Origin: CS3-C152 sp964347025
GTDB taxonomy: Archaea > Aenigmatarchaeota > Aenigmatarchaeia > QMZP01 > QMZT01
DNA: 64,000 nt
Direction: 5' to 3'
NCBI GenBank assembly: GCA_964347025.1
Contig: CAYFWU010000002.1
Location: forward strand, 1-64,000
This document shows, piece after piece, positions 40,873 through 50,800 of this stretch. The number at the start of each line of letters is the position of its first letter. The stretch's first letter is position 1. Under the pieces are notes generated by a model. It was not told the origin of the DNA. It did not search any database and worked only from the letters and a program-made list of their open reading frames with translations. The position numbers and the translations under genes are program-made.

Positions 40873-43191
40873 TTAAACCCTTTCCACACCAAGATTTACC
40901 TTATCCCCCGTGGCCCCTTTATTCTCTATCGCCAGCCTGCTGTAACCCCTGCCTACGCTCAAAGTATCGTTGATATCCACATTATCATAACTCAGCACTA
41001 TTTTCAAAGGGTATTTGTTCCCCAGGCCATAGGAAAACGTGGGTGAGATTTGTGACAGGAATTCGCCCTTCTCTATCATATCAATTCTCTGGTTTACCTG
41101 CCTCCAGTCCCCCCTGGAAAAAACGAGGAATACCACAGAGTTTTGAAACCTCTGATCTGTTCGCATCTCATAGTTTCCTGAGCCTGTGGATGCATGTATT
41201 GATAACGGATTGTCAGGGGAAACAACGAGTGAGGTGAGGATGTTATTCATGTAGGACGCCAGGTAGTAATGAGGAGGATTAACATCCGTATACGGGCTTA
41301 TCTGACCAAGCTGCGTGAAGGTTTTTTCTCCTGCTCCGGGGATGTATATGCTGGCTGAATCCCACGTGTTGTTAAACAAAATCTTTACCTGAAAATTCAG
41401 GGAAACAACGGCTATCTTTTTGAAATCATGATTCCTTCTGTTCTCGTCATCAGTTGCCGTGACATTTACCAGCCAGAGTCCTGCGGCATTTCCCGGAAGC
41501 GTGTAGTTGTACTCGTATATGTAACCGTTGGCTATTTCCGATACATTCGTCATATTCGCGTTATTCACTATCGTAGCCCCCAAATTATTTTTTATGACAA
41601 TGGTTGCATTTGCCAGATAATCCCTTCCGTTACCGCTGGTCACACTCGCTCTCGTCCTGACCATCCTGTTGGGTTTGAAAACGCTCGTCTCAACAAGCGC
41701 CCGGGTGTAAGTTTTGACCTGAACAACCGGCGGGCCAAGACCCTGGAGATGCACGATCAATAACTTGCTGGTCGTCAGATTCTCGGAGGTCTGGTTCGAG
41801 GGGTAGCCTGTTTTGTTGACATCCACCGTATAATTGGTGTAGAAGGATTTCCCTGAGGGTGTCTGGTTGTACTCGCTGAGGACCTGTCTTGGTATGTAGC
41901 CGGAAGAGTTGGTCTGACCGCTGAACCATGAATAGTTATAGGTATCCGTTACGCTTACATTCGCGTTTGCAACAGGGGTTTCAGACGTGTCCCTGACCTG
42001 TATGTCCAGATACCACTTGACCCAGATTACCGCACTTGAGCTTACGGAAACATCATTCTTATCGAAGGTGGAGTTTATGAAGTAGTTGTTTGAGGAGCCT
42101 GTCACGACAATCTGATAATCCGAGGACGCGCTTATGACGGTGTCAATCACGTAGTTGTTGTCGGTGTTTGAAAAGCTCACACCATCATCGTCATTCGAGT
42201 GTATATAAGATCCTGTAAGGTTGTTGTTTGAACTAGCACTTATCGCTATCCCATCGACATCGTTTGCATAACTCTCTATACCTGTCATAACATTGCTGGA
42301 GGAGCTGTCCATGTGAAGACCGTTCAGTGTATTGTCGGAAATAATAGCATTATCAACCCTGTTACCGTTGGAGGAGGATTCAAAATAGATTCCGTAGCCC
42401 GTGTTGAGAGAGCTGTTCACACCGGTTATATTATTGTTCGTTGACTGGGAAAATCGAATGCCTGTGTTCCCGTTCGATTTGACATTGCCTCCCTCTATCC
42501 TGTTTCCAGATGACGATCCCAAATAAATTCCCCTTACCTGGTTTGACGTTACGTTGCTCTCATAGATAACGTTACCAGTGGTGGTAACGAAATTAACGCC
42601 GTCCTGGGTGTTTAAACCTACGTATGTGTATTCGATCCTGCTGTTGTTCGAGGCCGAGAACCAGAACCCGTGATTCGTATTGTTCGAGACGTTTCCATGG
42701 CTGAAGTTGTTACCCAGGGAGGAAAGAAAAACCACACCATAATCATTATTCAGATAAACCGTGTTGTTGGTGAAGTTGTTGTAATTAGAGGAGGAGAATG
42801 CGTTTATACCTCTGTTTGTAATGGATGTGATGAGGTTGTTGTATATCTTGTCATCGGTTGAAGAGGACATATAAATTCCGTACGTCCAGTCGGATATCTC
42901 ACAGTTACGGACAGTCACGTTATCGTAGTTTACAATGAATACCCCGTAAGTGTCACCACCATCAACACCGTCTATCCTATAACCCTGGCAATCCAGGATC
43001 ACATCATTCGCCTGAACATCCATGCATGTCGAGTTCGTGGAATTCCAGATGTCCTGTGTTAAATTGTAGGTCTCTCCTTGTGTGTCCAGAACCGAACAGT
43101 TATCTATATTGACCGATAAAACAGGTTGTGCATTTAATAACGCGAAGATGATGGTCATGAATGCCGCTATCCAAACACCCTTCCCCCACAT
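40873..43191 (-). CDS. Secreted parallel beta-helix (NosD/PbH1) surface protein
   Basis: 772 residues: signal peptide (WIAAFMTIIFALLNAQPVLS), N-terminal LDCQGYRIDGVDGGDTYGVFI, then some 14 beta-helix turns (about 60-385) built on the G-I-x-(F/L)-x-x-S-(S/N)-x-N-x-(F/I) scheme, then Ig-like and carboxypeptidase-regulatory-like domains (DTSETPVANANVSV) and a final beta domain without membrane anchor. NosD-type helices bind carbohydrates or act as adhesins; many N-x-S/T sites are present. Confidence 0.75.
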   Translation of the reverse strand: MWGKGVWIAAFMTIIFALLNAQPVLSVNIDNCSVLDTQGETYNLTQDIWNSTNSTCMDVQANDVILDCQGYRIDGVDGGDTYGVFIVNYDNVTVRNCEISDWTYGIYMSSSTDDKIYNNLITSITNRGINAFSSSNYNNFTNNTVYLNNDYGVVFLSSLGNNFSHGNVSNNTNHGFWFSASNNSRIEYTYVGLNTQDGVNFVTTTGNVIYESNVTSNQVRGIYLGSSSGNRIEGGNVKSNGNTGIRFSQSTNNNITGVNSSLNTGYGIYFESSSNGNRVDNAIISDNTLNGLHMDSSSSNVMTGIESYANDVDGIAISASSNNNLTGSYIHSNDDDGVSFSNTDNNYVIDTVISASSDYQIVVTGSSNNYFINSTFDKNDVSVSSSAVIWVKWYLDIQVRDTSETPVANANVSVTDTYNYSWFSGQTNSSGYIPRQVLSEYNQTPSGKSFYTNYTVDVNKTGYPSNQTSENLTTSKLLIVHLQGLGPPVVQVKTYTRALVETSVFKPNRMVRTRASVTSGNGRDYLANATIVIKNNLGATIVNNANMTNVSEIANGYIYEYNYTLPGNAAGLWLVNVTATDDENRRNHDFKKIAVVSLNFQVKILFNNTWDSASIYIPGAGEKTFTQLGQISPYTDVNPPHYYLASYMNNILTSLVVSPDNPLSIHASTGSGNYEMRTDQRFQNSVVFLVFSRGDWRQVNQRIDMIEKGEFLSQISPTFSYGLGNKYPLKIVLSYDNVDINDTLSVGRGYSRLAIENKGATGDKVNLGVERV

Positions 43192-43266
43192 ACTTTATAA
43201 TTTGTACTCAATTAAATAATAGTTTAAATCTCGAAAGGATATAAAATTTAAAACCAAGGAATATGC

Positions 43267-43716
43267 ATGAAAGACCCCAGATTTTACATTCTTCCTATCA
43301 TTTCAATAATTCTGATCGCGGTAATCCTCTTCAGACCTGACATAACTGGATTAGTTGTGGGAGCGGGAGAACCCGCGGATGGGATAAAACACCTGACCGG
43401 TAAGGTTAGGATAACCATTTACGATACCATAATACCAGAGGATTCGGTCGTTACGATCTTCCTTGGTGACCAGAGTTCAAGCATGCCGATAAAGGAATTC
43501 ATAGAGAAGTCAGGCGGTATTTACGAAGTTGAGTACGGGCGAATCCCTGACATAGGCTATGAAGGATACGGTTACGCTGGCGAGCATTTCTACACACTCG
43601 ATCTTTCAGAATTCGACCTCGATCTGGATCTGGAACCGGGTGAATATACCCTGATAACAGAGGTCAGCTATGAAAACTTCGTCATATCAAGTACAGCAGA
43701 AGACATAGTTGTTTAA
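43267..43716 (+). CDS. Small membrane-anchored beta protein
   Basis: 149 residues: TM helix at 7-23 (YILPIISIILIAVILF), PDITGLVVG, then a single beta-sandwich-like extracellular domain (HLTGKVRITIYDTIIPEDSVVTIFLG; EPGEYTLITEVSYENFVISS). Its C-terminus overlaps the convergent 43713 gene by 4 bases. Unknown; context suggests an envelope role. Confidence 0.6.
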   Translation: MKDPRFYILPIISIILIAVILFRPDITGLVVGAGEPADGIKHLTGKVRITIYDTIIPEDSVVTIFLGDQSSSMPIKEFIEKSGGIYEVEYGRIPDIGYEGYGYAGEHFYTLDLSEFDLDLDLEPGEYTLITEVSYENFVISSTAEDIVV

Positions 43717-44942
43717 CCACTTCTCCTTCTTCTCCTGAAGTAGAAGAACCACCCCATGTTTATCATTATCAGTATTATGACGAGCGGCGTCAGTACATCG
43801 TATCCCCCTTCCTCCTCTCTCCTGAGGACCTCTGCCGTCACGCCGATTATTTCAGTTGTAAGGCTTTCGAGCTCTATGTATGTCTTCAGCTTCCTTTCCG
43901 TTGTTTTACCAGCGTAGTGCAGGATAAGCTTCGCATCGTATACCCCCTTCTCAACACCCACAGTGTCCCAATACGCCAGCAACGTTTCCTTTTGAAGAGG
44001 TTCGATGTCAACAGAAGCTGATTTAAAACTAGTAACTACATCTCCCTTGGGATCTGTTATTATCATCTCAGCATACACATTTTCGATCTTCTCGTTCCAT
44101 TTGCTCTCGACCAAAATATTGAACTTCGCGACTCCGCCGAGCCTGAATCCTTTCACTGTCACCTCCTTAACCTCTACGAAAAGATTTCCCACATAGAAGT
44201 TATCTTCCTTTCTTGCGAGATTCCCGTCGTAATCCAAGGTCGCTACCGCATGATAAACCCCTGGGTTTACATCGGCTTTCCAGTATGCTGCCAGATCCTT
44301 CCTCTCCTTTGATTTTATAGATATCTCATCTGTTTCTATCGTAGCGATCACTTCGTTGGTCGGACCTTTTATTTCAACAGTCGCCTTCGCTCTTCCTATG
44401 TTCTGCGTTCCTAGGTTGTAAACCTTTACAAAGAAGTTCACAGTTTCAGACGGCTGGGCCTCGGCAATTGACAGGTCCATTTCCGCATACTTACCCGGGT
44501 ATGGAACCTTTACAAGCAGCTGATGGATTACGGCAGTGGTGGCTATCACGAACTGCCCTTCGATTTCTTCAGCCTCCATTCCAGGCGGGAGTTCCATGAC
44601 AACTATCTTTCCCCAGTGCTCACCAGGTTTGTCGATCCTTTCAGGCAACCTTACAGTGTAGGTGAAGGGCTTGGAGTTGTCAGATTCCTTGAACTCAACA
44701 AGATTCTTTTCCAGGGTTACGTAATCCTTCAGATCGCCTTCCACGTAGACTAGGGCATTGAATGCCTTGTGATCGTTGTTGAGGATATCGAAATTGACCT
44801 TCTGGAAGAGATTTGGCTCGAAATCTACGGTTTTTCTACCAGGCGTTACCCCTATCCCTTGAACGCCCTGTGAGAATACGCCTAGGGCTAACACCAACGT
44901 CAGCATCACTACCAAACCCCTAAACCTGCTCTGCCTTGACAT
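43713..44942 (-). CDS. NEW3-like envelope protein, paralogue B
   Basis: 409 residues from ATG 44942 (MSRQSRFRGLVV); the longer frame starts at 44981. Signal peptide, mature start GVTPGRKTVDFEPNLFQKVNFDI, three or four beta-sandwich units (PSETVNFFVKVYNLGTQNIGRAKATVEIKGP), a TM helix (LTPLVIILIMINMGWFFYF) and RRRRRSG. Same architecture as the 38527-39732 protein. It overlaps the preceding gene by about 23 bases. Confidence 0.7.
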   Translation of the reverse strand: MSRQSRFRGLVVMLTLVLALGVFSQGVQGIGVTPGRKTVDFEPNLFQKVNFDILNNDHKAFNALVYVEGDLKDYVTLEKNLVEFKESDNSKPFTYTVRLPERIDKPGEHWGKIVVMELPPGMEAEEIEGQFVIATTAVIHQLLVKVPYPGKYAEMDLSIAEAQPSETVNFFVKVYNLGTQNIGRAKATVEIKGPTNEVIATIETDEISIKSKERKDLAAYWKADVNPGVYHAVATLDYDGNLARKEDNFYVGNLFVEVKEVTVKGFRLGGVAKFNILVESKWNEKIENVYAEMIITDPKGDVVTSFKSASVDIEPLQKETLLAYWDTVGVEKGVYDAKLILHYAGKTTERKLKTYIELESLTTEIIGVTAEVLRREEEGGYDVLTPLVIILIMINMGWFFYFRRRRRSG

Positions 44943-45408
44943 TTTCCTCTTCTCCCACTTCCAGGGATTCATCAACCCCAAGTACGAAAGACCCGGTCAA
45001 CCTATGTAAAACAAGGTCGACGTTTCCTGAGTTCTTAACATCATCACCTGCCCTCGAAAGACTCACGCTCGACCCTATCGTTAGCTTACGAACGCCACTC
45101 GAAAAGACCCCGCTGTTAACCTTCCAGTAATACGTTCCGAAATTCAGGTCGTTAACGAACCTGAAGGAATTTCCGGAAACCTTTGTTGAGAAGGGTGAAG
45201 TGAAGCCGGGATCATCATCCAAGAAAAGATCGTATTCATTATGCAAACCGTTCCACACGAATTCAGGCCTTCTCTCTGTTGTATAAACCCCGTCAGCCGG
45301 TTCTATCAAAGGGATAGTCGCTATGTTTACAAAGAGGTAAACAAGCAGACCTATGACTAACAAATTCGTTAGTACCACCCCAAATTTCAAGATTTTAAGT
45401 TTCACCAA
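44920..45408 (-). CDS. Membrane-anchored protein with Fn3-like fold
   Basis: 162 residues: N-terminal TM helix (FGVVLTNLLVIGLLVYLFVNI), then IPLIEPADGVYTTERRPEFVWNGLHNEYDLFLDDDPGF...GTYYWKVNSG, the P-x-F-x-W...Y-x-L-x-I-D...Y-Y-W-x-V pattern of an Fn3-like sugar-binding or adhesion domain. Ends in an acidic tail. Overlaps both neighbours, so it belongs to the 46981-43713 operon. Confidence 0.65.
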   Translation of the reverse strand: MVKLKILKFGVVLTNLLVIGLLVYLFVNIATIPLIEPADGVYTTERRPEFVWNGLHNEYDLFLDDDPGFTSPFSTKVSGNSFRFVNDLNFGTYYWKVNSGVFSSGVRKLTIGSSVSLSRAGDDVKNSGNVDLVLHRLTGSFVLGVDESLEVGEEENVKAEQV

Positions 45409-46981
45409 TATACCACCCTGTGAATATAAGGGTTGAAGACTTCGCCCCTGGAGGTTCGTCGAGCGGAACCATTATCTGCATTTCGACTTCAGCCGAATCG
45501 TTGTTATCCGTGTAATTCAGGGAATCTATGAATGTAACATTGACCAAGGGGACGTTAGTCCATGTTGTGGTTGATCCACTCCAATTGAATGCCCCAATCT
45601 CACCGGAGAACCAGTCAACAGAGTAGTTGAAGTAGTCCGAAGGGAGGCCGGCTGAAACCCAGAGAGAATCCATCGCGGAAACATTCGCGTCTATTATGCA
45701 GTTCCCGTCGTTATGCAACCCGAATGGATTCGGAGCACCATCAGATGTGTCGTTCTGGTAACCCAGGGGCCTGTCTTCTCCGAAATCAACCAGATCAGGT
45801 GAGATGGAAATGGAAACGTTTGTATCTATTGTGAAGTTCCATTTCACGCTCTCCGTTCCGTTCTCGTACGAATCATACGCCTTTACGGACCAGTTGTAGT
45901 AGTAGTTGTCATCCCCGAAGTACTGCAATTCGCTGGGTGGTGTATAGTTGAGTTCGCTGGTACTTGCATACCTGTCGTCACTTGAGCAATCCCCTCCCCC
46001 CAACTTAAAACAGCTTATGTTTACGAAGTACGTGAGAGAATCACCATCCGCGTCACTTGGCTCGTTCCATTTTAGTGTTGGCGTTCGGTTGGTGAAGTGA
46101 TCCCCATTTGGAGGGGAATCCAGAATGACCTGATCCGGTTCGTCATTCTCTCTGAACAGCCTCTGCGATTCATTGCCCCACATGCCGTTCGAATCGTTCG
46201 CGTAAACATTGAAGTAGTATGTCGTCCCGTCAGCCGTGGCCTTCGTTATGTTACAAAACACGTTACTCCCGCTCCCTATCATTTCCATTGTCTCATTCTG
46301 CGCATCCGCGGCCCCCACCTTCCATTCAAGAATGCACGTATCCACGCTTGTCTGCGAATCCGCTGTAACGGATACGTTTATAATCACGCTGTTGTTGATC
46401 TGTCTAGAATCATTCGCCGGGGTCGGATCTTCATACATTACGCTCAGATCAGTCGCAACCCTGCAGCATATCTTTTTCTCGTACTGATCGCAGGGCCCTA
46501 TATGCGAATCGGTGTCATTGTTTACAGAGGCATTCGAGCTTGCCATGGAAGCGAAGCACTCCCTGTCGCTAGGGCAGGCGCTGTCCACGTACGTGCAGTT
46601 AAAGTAACCGGGCGTTGTAAACAGACAGACACTGACACCGTAAATTATCCCAGGCCCTGAATAATCACCTCGCTGAACGTGAGAATTCGTTGTGTCGTTA
46701 AGTCTCAGAAAAACGCCACCGCACCCGGACGCCAGGGTCGAGTTAGAATTACAGCACACGACGTAATCATACGTTCCGACAGAAACATTCTGGGCATGCG
46801 CATTCCGGTAACCCCCCGTGTCGTTTTCGAGGTAGATAACATCCGTGAAAGCGCAGGTCTGGTTTTCCATTATCGTGCAGTTGAAATCACCTGCCGCTGA
46901 CGCCAGGTATACGAAAACCATGGAGAGAAGAAAAATTAGCTCAAAGATCATTAAGTTGCTTCCCCTGGAACTTTTTTTCAA
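45395..46981 (-). CDS. Secreted Fn3-like cysteine-containing surface protein
   Basis: 528 residues. Signal peptide (MIFELIFLLSMVFVYLASAAG); a cysteine-rich N-terminal part (CTIMENQTC, VVCCNSNSTLASGCGG, CTYVDSACPSDREC, KKICCRV) to about 180; one or two Fn3/Ig-like domains (PTPANDSRQINNSVIINVSVTADS; PPNGDHFTNRTPTLKWNEPSDADGDSLTYFVNIS); and a C-terminal beta domain ending in SSTLIFTGWYIGET. Many sequons, no C-terminal TM helix. First gene of its operon. Confidence 0.65.
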   Translation of the reverse strand: MKKSSRGSNLMIFELIFLLSMVFVYLASAAGDFNCTIMENQTCAFTDVIYLENDTGGYRNAHAQNVSVGTYDYVVCCNSNSTLASGCGGVFLRLNDTTNSHVQRGDYSGPGIIYGVSVCLFTTPGYFNCTYVDSACPSDRECFASMASSNASVNNDTDSHIGPCDQYEKKICCRVATDLSVMYEDPTPANDSRQINNSVIINVSVTADSQTSVDTCILEWKVGAADAQNETMEMIGSGSNVFCNITKATADGTTYYFNVYANDSNGMWGNESQRLFRENDEPDQVILDSPPNGDHFTNRTPTLKWNEPSDADGDSLTYFVNISCFKLGGGDCSSDDRYASTSELNYTPPSELQYFGDDNYYYNWSVKAYDSYENGTESVKWNFTIDTNVSISISPDLVDFGEDRPLGYQNDTSDGAPNPFGLHNDGNCIIDANVSAMDSLWVSAGLPSDYFNYSVDWFSGEIGAFNWSGSTTTWTNVPLVNVTFIDSLNYTDNNDSAEVEMQIMVPLDEPPGAKSSTLIFTGWYIGET

Positions 46982-47059
46982 GATATCCCCCTCCCTCTAA
47001 AACACGCATTCCTTCCAATTATAATCTTGGTGGCTAAGAAATAAAAAACGACTCTGAAG

Positions 47060-47650
47060 TTAAAACTTACATCCCGTCAGACTTTCAATCCACTCAAGGG
47101 ATTTGACACCTGTGTGTATCTGGTTGTTGTAAACGATCGAAGGTATCTGCTGTATTCCAAGCTGCTGGCATGCCTGCAGGTTCGCTCCTGTACAGTCCAC
47201 ATAGATCTTATTCGCGTAATTCCCTATCGTTAGCAACTGCTGAACTGTGTTGGGCTCGCTCTTTTGACCGAATACGATCAGGCCCTTCGAACTCAGACAT
47301 TCCGCGAAATCCTTTTCCCTCTCCAACCTAACGAGGGTTTCCGAAACATCCATGATGTTCTCGGTCAGGAACTTCCCGTCCTTGGTCGCATAAAGCTCCC
47401 TGATAACATCACCGCTAGCGAGCTTCAGCCTGATCAGTATCTTGTAAATATGTCCTTCATCCTTCACGCTCAGAACCTCCACTTCGCCCTCCGTCAACAT
47501 CTTATAAACACTCTCCACGCTGTCCAGAACCTGTTTCTGAGAGCCCGCAGTGATCGTATTCTGAAGGAACATGAAAGCAAGAATGATCACAAGAACAACA
47601 ATTACACCAATGTAAACCAGATCTTTTTTCATTGGTTTTCTCGAAGCCAT
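47060..47650 (-). CDS. Membrane-anchored thioredoxin-fold protein lacking CxxC
   Basis: 196 residues from ATG 47650 (MASRKPMKKD); the frame upstream is promoter and terminator sequence. TM helix at about 11-31. The C-terminal ~85 residues are thioredoxin-like: GLIVFGQKSEPNTVQQLL, IYVDCTG and GIQQIPSIVYNNQIHTG with the cis-proline. Where C-x2-C is expected the sequence reads SEPN, so disulfide exchange at that site is not possible. Two other cysteines (YVDC, LQAC) remain. Possibly a chaperone-like or regulatory relative of DsbA/VKOR-linked thioredoxins. Confidence 0.75.
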   Translation of the reverse strand: MASRKPMKKDLVYIGVIVVLVIILAFMFLQNTITAGSQKQVLDSVESVYKMLTEGEVEVLSVKDEGHIYKILIRLKLASGDVIRELYATKDGKFLTENIMDVSETLVRLEREKDFAECLSSKGLIVFGQKSEPNTVQQLLTIGNYANKIYVDCTGANLQACQQLGIQQIPSIVYNNQIHTGVKSLEWIESLTGCKF

Positions 47651-47681
47651 ACAATAAAAATGTAGACATAATTTAAAAAAG

Positions 47682-47735
47682 TTAAATAAAAAGAAAAACA
47701 AAAAGGGACTAAAGGAGCTTTTACTTCCTCGTCCC
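47682..47735 (-). terminator. Hairpin plus U-rich tract after the 1399-residue gene
   Basis: On the minus strand GGGAC...GTCCC (with an inner AGGA/TCCT) is followed by TTTTTGTTTTTCTTTTT, the layout of a hairpin and T-tract terminator. It lies about 90-145 bases beyond the stop codon. Confidence 0.6.
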
Positions 47736-47769
47736 TTCTTGTATCTTTCCTGTTTTGGAAGCAAGCGAC

Positions 47770-47830
47770 GGAGCAGAACGCGAGTAAGCGCAGCTCCTTT
47801 CTGCTTAAGCTCTTTCTTGAAAAGAGCTTA
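47770..47830 (-). other. Structured 3' region overlapping the stop codon
   Basis: Two hairpins: a perfect 10-bp one (TAAGCTCTTT/AAAGAGCTTA, 47806-47830) that includes the TAA stop of the 1399-residue gene, and GGAGC...GCTCC (47770-47797) with an inner ACGC/GCGC. They probably stabilise the mRNA end or form a small RNA; no promoter is evident. Confidence 0.5.
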
Positions 47831-50800
47831 TCCTAACTGGATGATCACGTTGCCGCTGCTCGAGCTTATTGTCAGATTCCCGTCGCTGTCCACCGTGAAG
47901 TTCGCGTAGTCGACGTTGTCCGTATGCGTTAACACTAACTGAGAACCACTGTTGTCTAGGACCTCAAGTATTGCGTCCGGAGTTGAGTCTCCTATACCGA
48001 CTTCACCGGTATTTAATATGTATATTTTCGCAGCATTATTTGTGATTAACCGCAAATTATGGTTAGTTGTGGTGCCAAAAAGCGCTTCGTTTACCCTTGC
48101 GCTGATTTTGGCTGTTACACCGTCTGTGCGGTTTACTTCAAGAACTGCATTAGCACTGCTATCTGCTATTTCCAAATCTACATTAGGATTCGACGTCCCG
48201 ATGCCGACTTGATCACTTGAACCATCAACATACAATGTATCAGCTATGTTGGTAACTCCATCGCTGTCGCTGTCTATGGTTACATTATCTGTCGTGGTCG
48301 CTCCTCTAGTCGTAACAGTCTGCAACGTATCGCTCTCGCTTCCCAATACATTGCTCAGACAGTTTCCTCCCTGTATGCAAACATCGGTCGTTGCATTGAT
48401 GTAATTTGTTGAGTTTATGTTACCTACAACATCGAGTTGTTGCTGTGGATCCGTCGTCCCGATGCCGACCTTGCCGTTTGGTACCCAAATATCTCCTAAA
48501 CCAGCAGTGTCGGTGGCGAATTGTATAGCATCTACTTCTGAACTGCCATCAGATGCACCGATTGAAAATGGACTGCCTGCACCATGCGGCACATCCAAAT
48601 AACCATAACGTCCAGTAGCTGCCCTTGTTAGTCTGAAAGCCCCATCAGAAGTATGATTAGTGAATATCTCAAAGATGGTTTGTGGAATAGTTGTGTTTAT
48701 GCCGATGTTGCCGTCTGCATCAATGACCAAATCGCCCCACCTATCATTAGTGAAAAACCTTAACTGGTCATAGGTCTTAGCTCCTACATAACCATTTCCG
48801 CCAAAAACTGTCATTTCGATTTCCACATCACTTGTACTATCTCGTACTGTTATTCCAGTGTCTCCAGTACTAGTTGCCAAAATGGTTGTGTATGATTGTC
48901 CTGCATCTGTTCCATTCCCAACATGTAGTAACCGATTCGGACTAGCTGTCCCGATTCCGACTTGATCACTTGAACCATCAACATACAATGTACCAGATAT
49001 GTTGGTCAATCCATCGCTGTCGCTGTCTATTGTCACATTGTCAGTAGTGGTCGCTCCTCTAGTCGTAACAGTCTGCAACGTATCTGACTCGCTCCCCAAT
49101 ACATTGCTCAGACAGTTTCCTCCCTGTATGCAAACATCGGTCGAAGAGTTTATAGTTCCCGTTGCGTTTATATCACCTTTCACATCCAGCATATTTTGTG
49201 GAGTTTCCGCGTTGATGCCGACCTCACCTGAACTTAATACCGTTAACCTTATTAGATCAGATGTTGCTAATCGTAGTCCCAGATGAGGGGCAGCCGCTGT
49301 CGTGTCACCTATATCCATAAAGCCTCCTTGGACTCTTATTAATGCGAGGTTGCCCGTTTCGTTGACAAAATTTATCACAGGGGCACTCGCATTAACATCT
49401 ATTGATCCCGAATTGACTTCCAAATTTCCTGACACGTAAAGTCTGTTGCCGTCCGTCGTTGTCGAGCCTATGCTGACGTTGCCGCTCCCGTCAGGTATTA
49501 TGTATACAGGTCCGTCACCGTTTGTATAGTAGGGGATTTGAATCTTTGGAACTGAAATCCAGGCCGTTTCAATTGTGCTTATATTAAGAGTATTTTTATT
49601 CCGGACCCTGAACTGGTTGCTGAACATCCCATCTGACATAGATGTGACGTTATCGGTGGCGTTTATATTACCAACTACATCCAATTCCTGCTGCGGGGTC
49701 TGCGTCCCAATGCCGACTTGATCACTTGAACCATCAACATACAAGGTATCTGCTATGTTGGTAACTCCATCACTGTCGCTGTCTATCGTTAGATTCTGAT
49801 CAGTTGTTGCTCCCCTGTCTGCTACGCTGTCCAGTGTATCGCTCTCGCTTCCAATACCATCATCCTCTGAACAGTTCCAGTAAGAGCCACTTGAAACCCA
49901 TTTCAAAACCTCTCCGTTTGAACAGCTCTGGTTGAGAACAACCGTGTCCGAGCTTATCTCTATACCATTCCCTACATTCACAAGGACGTTATCTCCACTC
50001 GTTCCCAGACCATCACCGTCATTAATAGCCAACACACCATTCGTATAGCTGATACCAGTCCCTGCAGAACCACTCGAAAGGTTCACTCTCGGCTGAGGAC
50101 CGCCGGGATCCGTGACAGTTATTCCCCAACCTTGCAATACGTCCGTGACATCTCCAGTTCCACCAGAGTCATCATCACTGGCGCATATCCAAGCGCTTTC
50201 CGTGTTATTCCACTTCAATACCTCTCCATCCGCGCAGCTCTGGTTCAATACGACTGTATCAGAGCTTATCTGTATACCATTACCCGTGTTCACAACTACA
50301 TCATCTATATTGATTCCTAGACCAGACCCTGCAATAACTTCTACATTGTCGCCGCTGGTTTGTAAACCACTTCCCGCGTTCACAGAAAGGACACCCTGCG
50401 AAAAGGCCAGACCATCACCAGCGGAAAAGCTCGAAAGGTTCACTCTCGGCTGAGGACCACCAGAGTTCGTAACGTTTATTCCCCAACCTTCTAACACAGC
50501 CGTGATATCACCGCCGACAACGCTCAGACAGTTTCCTCCCTGTACACAAACATCAGTTGTCGCATTGATGTAATTTGTTGAGTTTATGTTGCCATGAACT
50601 TCTGTGTTGAGATTGTAGCTCGGGCTTCCTATCATTAACTGGTTCGCAGCGGTGGTGACAGCTTCCCTACCAAGGGCGACGCTGTTATCATGGATGGCAT
50701 CTGCCTCTGCTCCCAGTGCTGTTGCGTATTGTCCTGTCGCGTTTGCTGAGTCTCCCAATGCTGTCGCGGCAGTTGCTGTGGCTCTTGTATAGTCTCCTAT

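Noticed and set aside
47651..47764. 38-residue extension of the thioredoxin-fold protein
   Set aside because: It translates the U-rich terminator tract into phenylalanines; ATG 47650 directly precedes the basic start and TM helix.
48196..49850. Regular repeats suggesting a CRISPR array
   Set aside because: The repeats are long, in frame, and encode the VDGSSDQVGIGT blocks of the fibre protein; there are no short repeat-spacer units.
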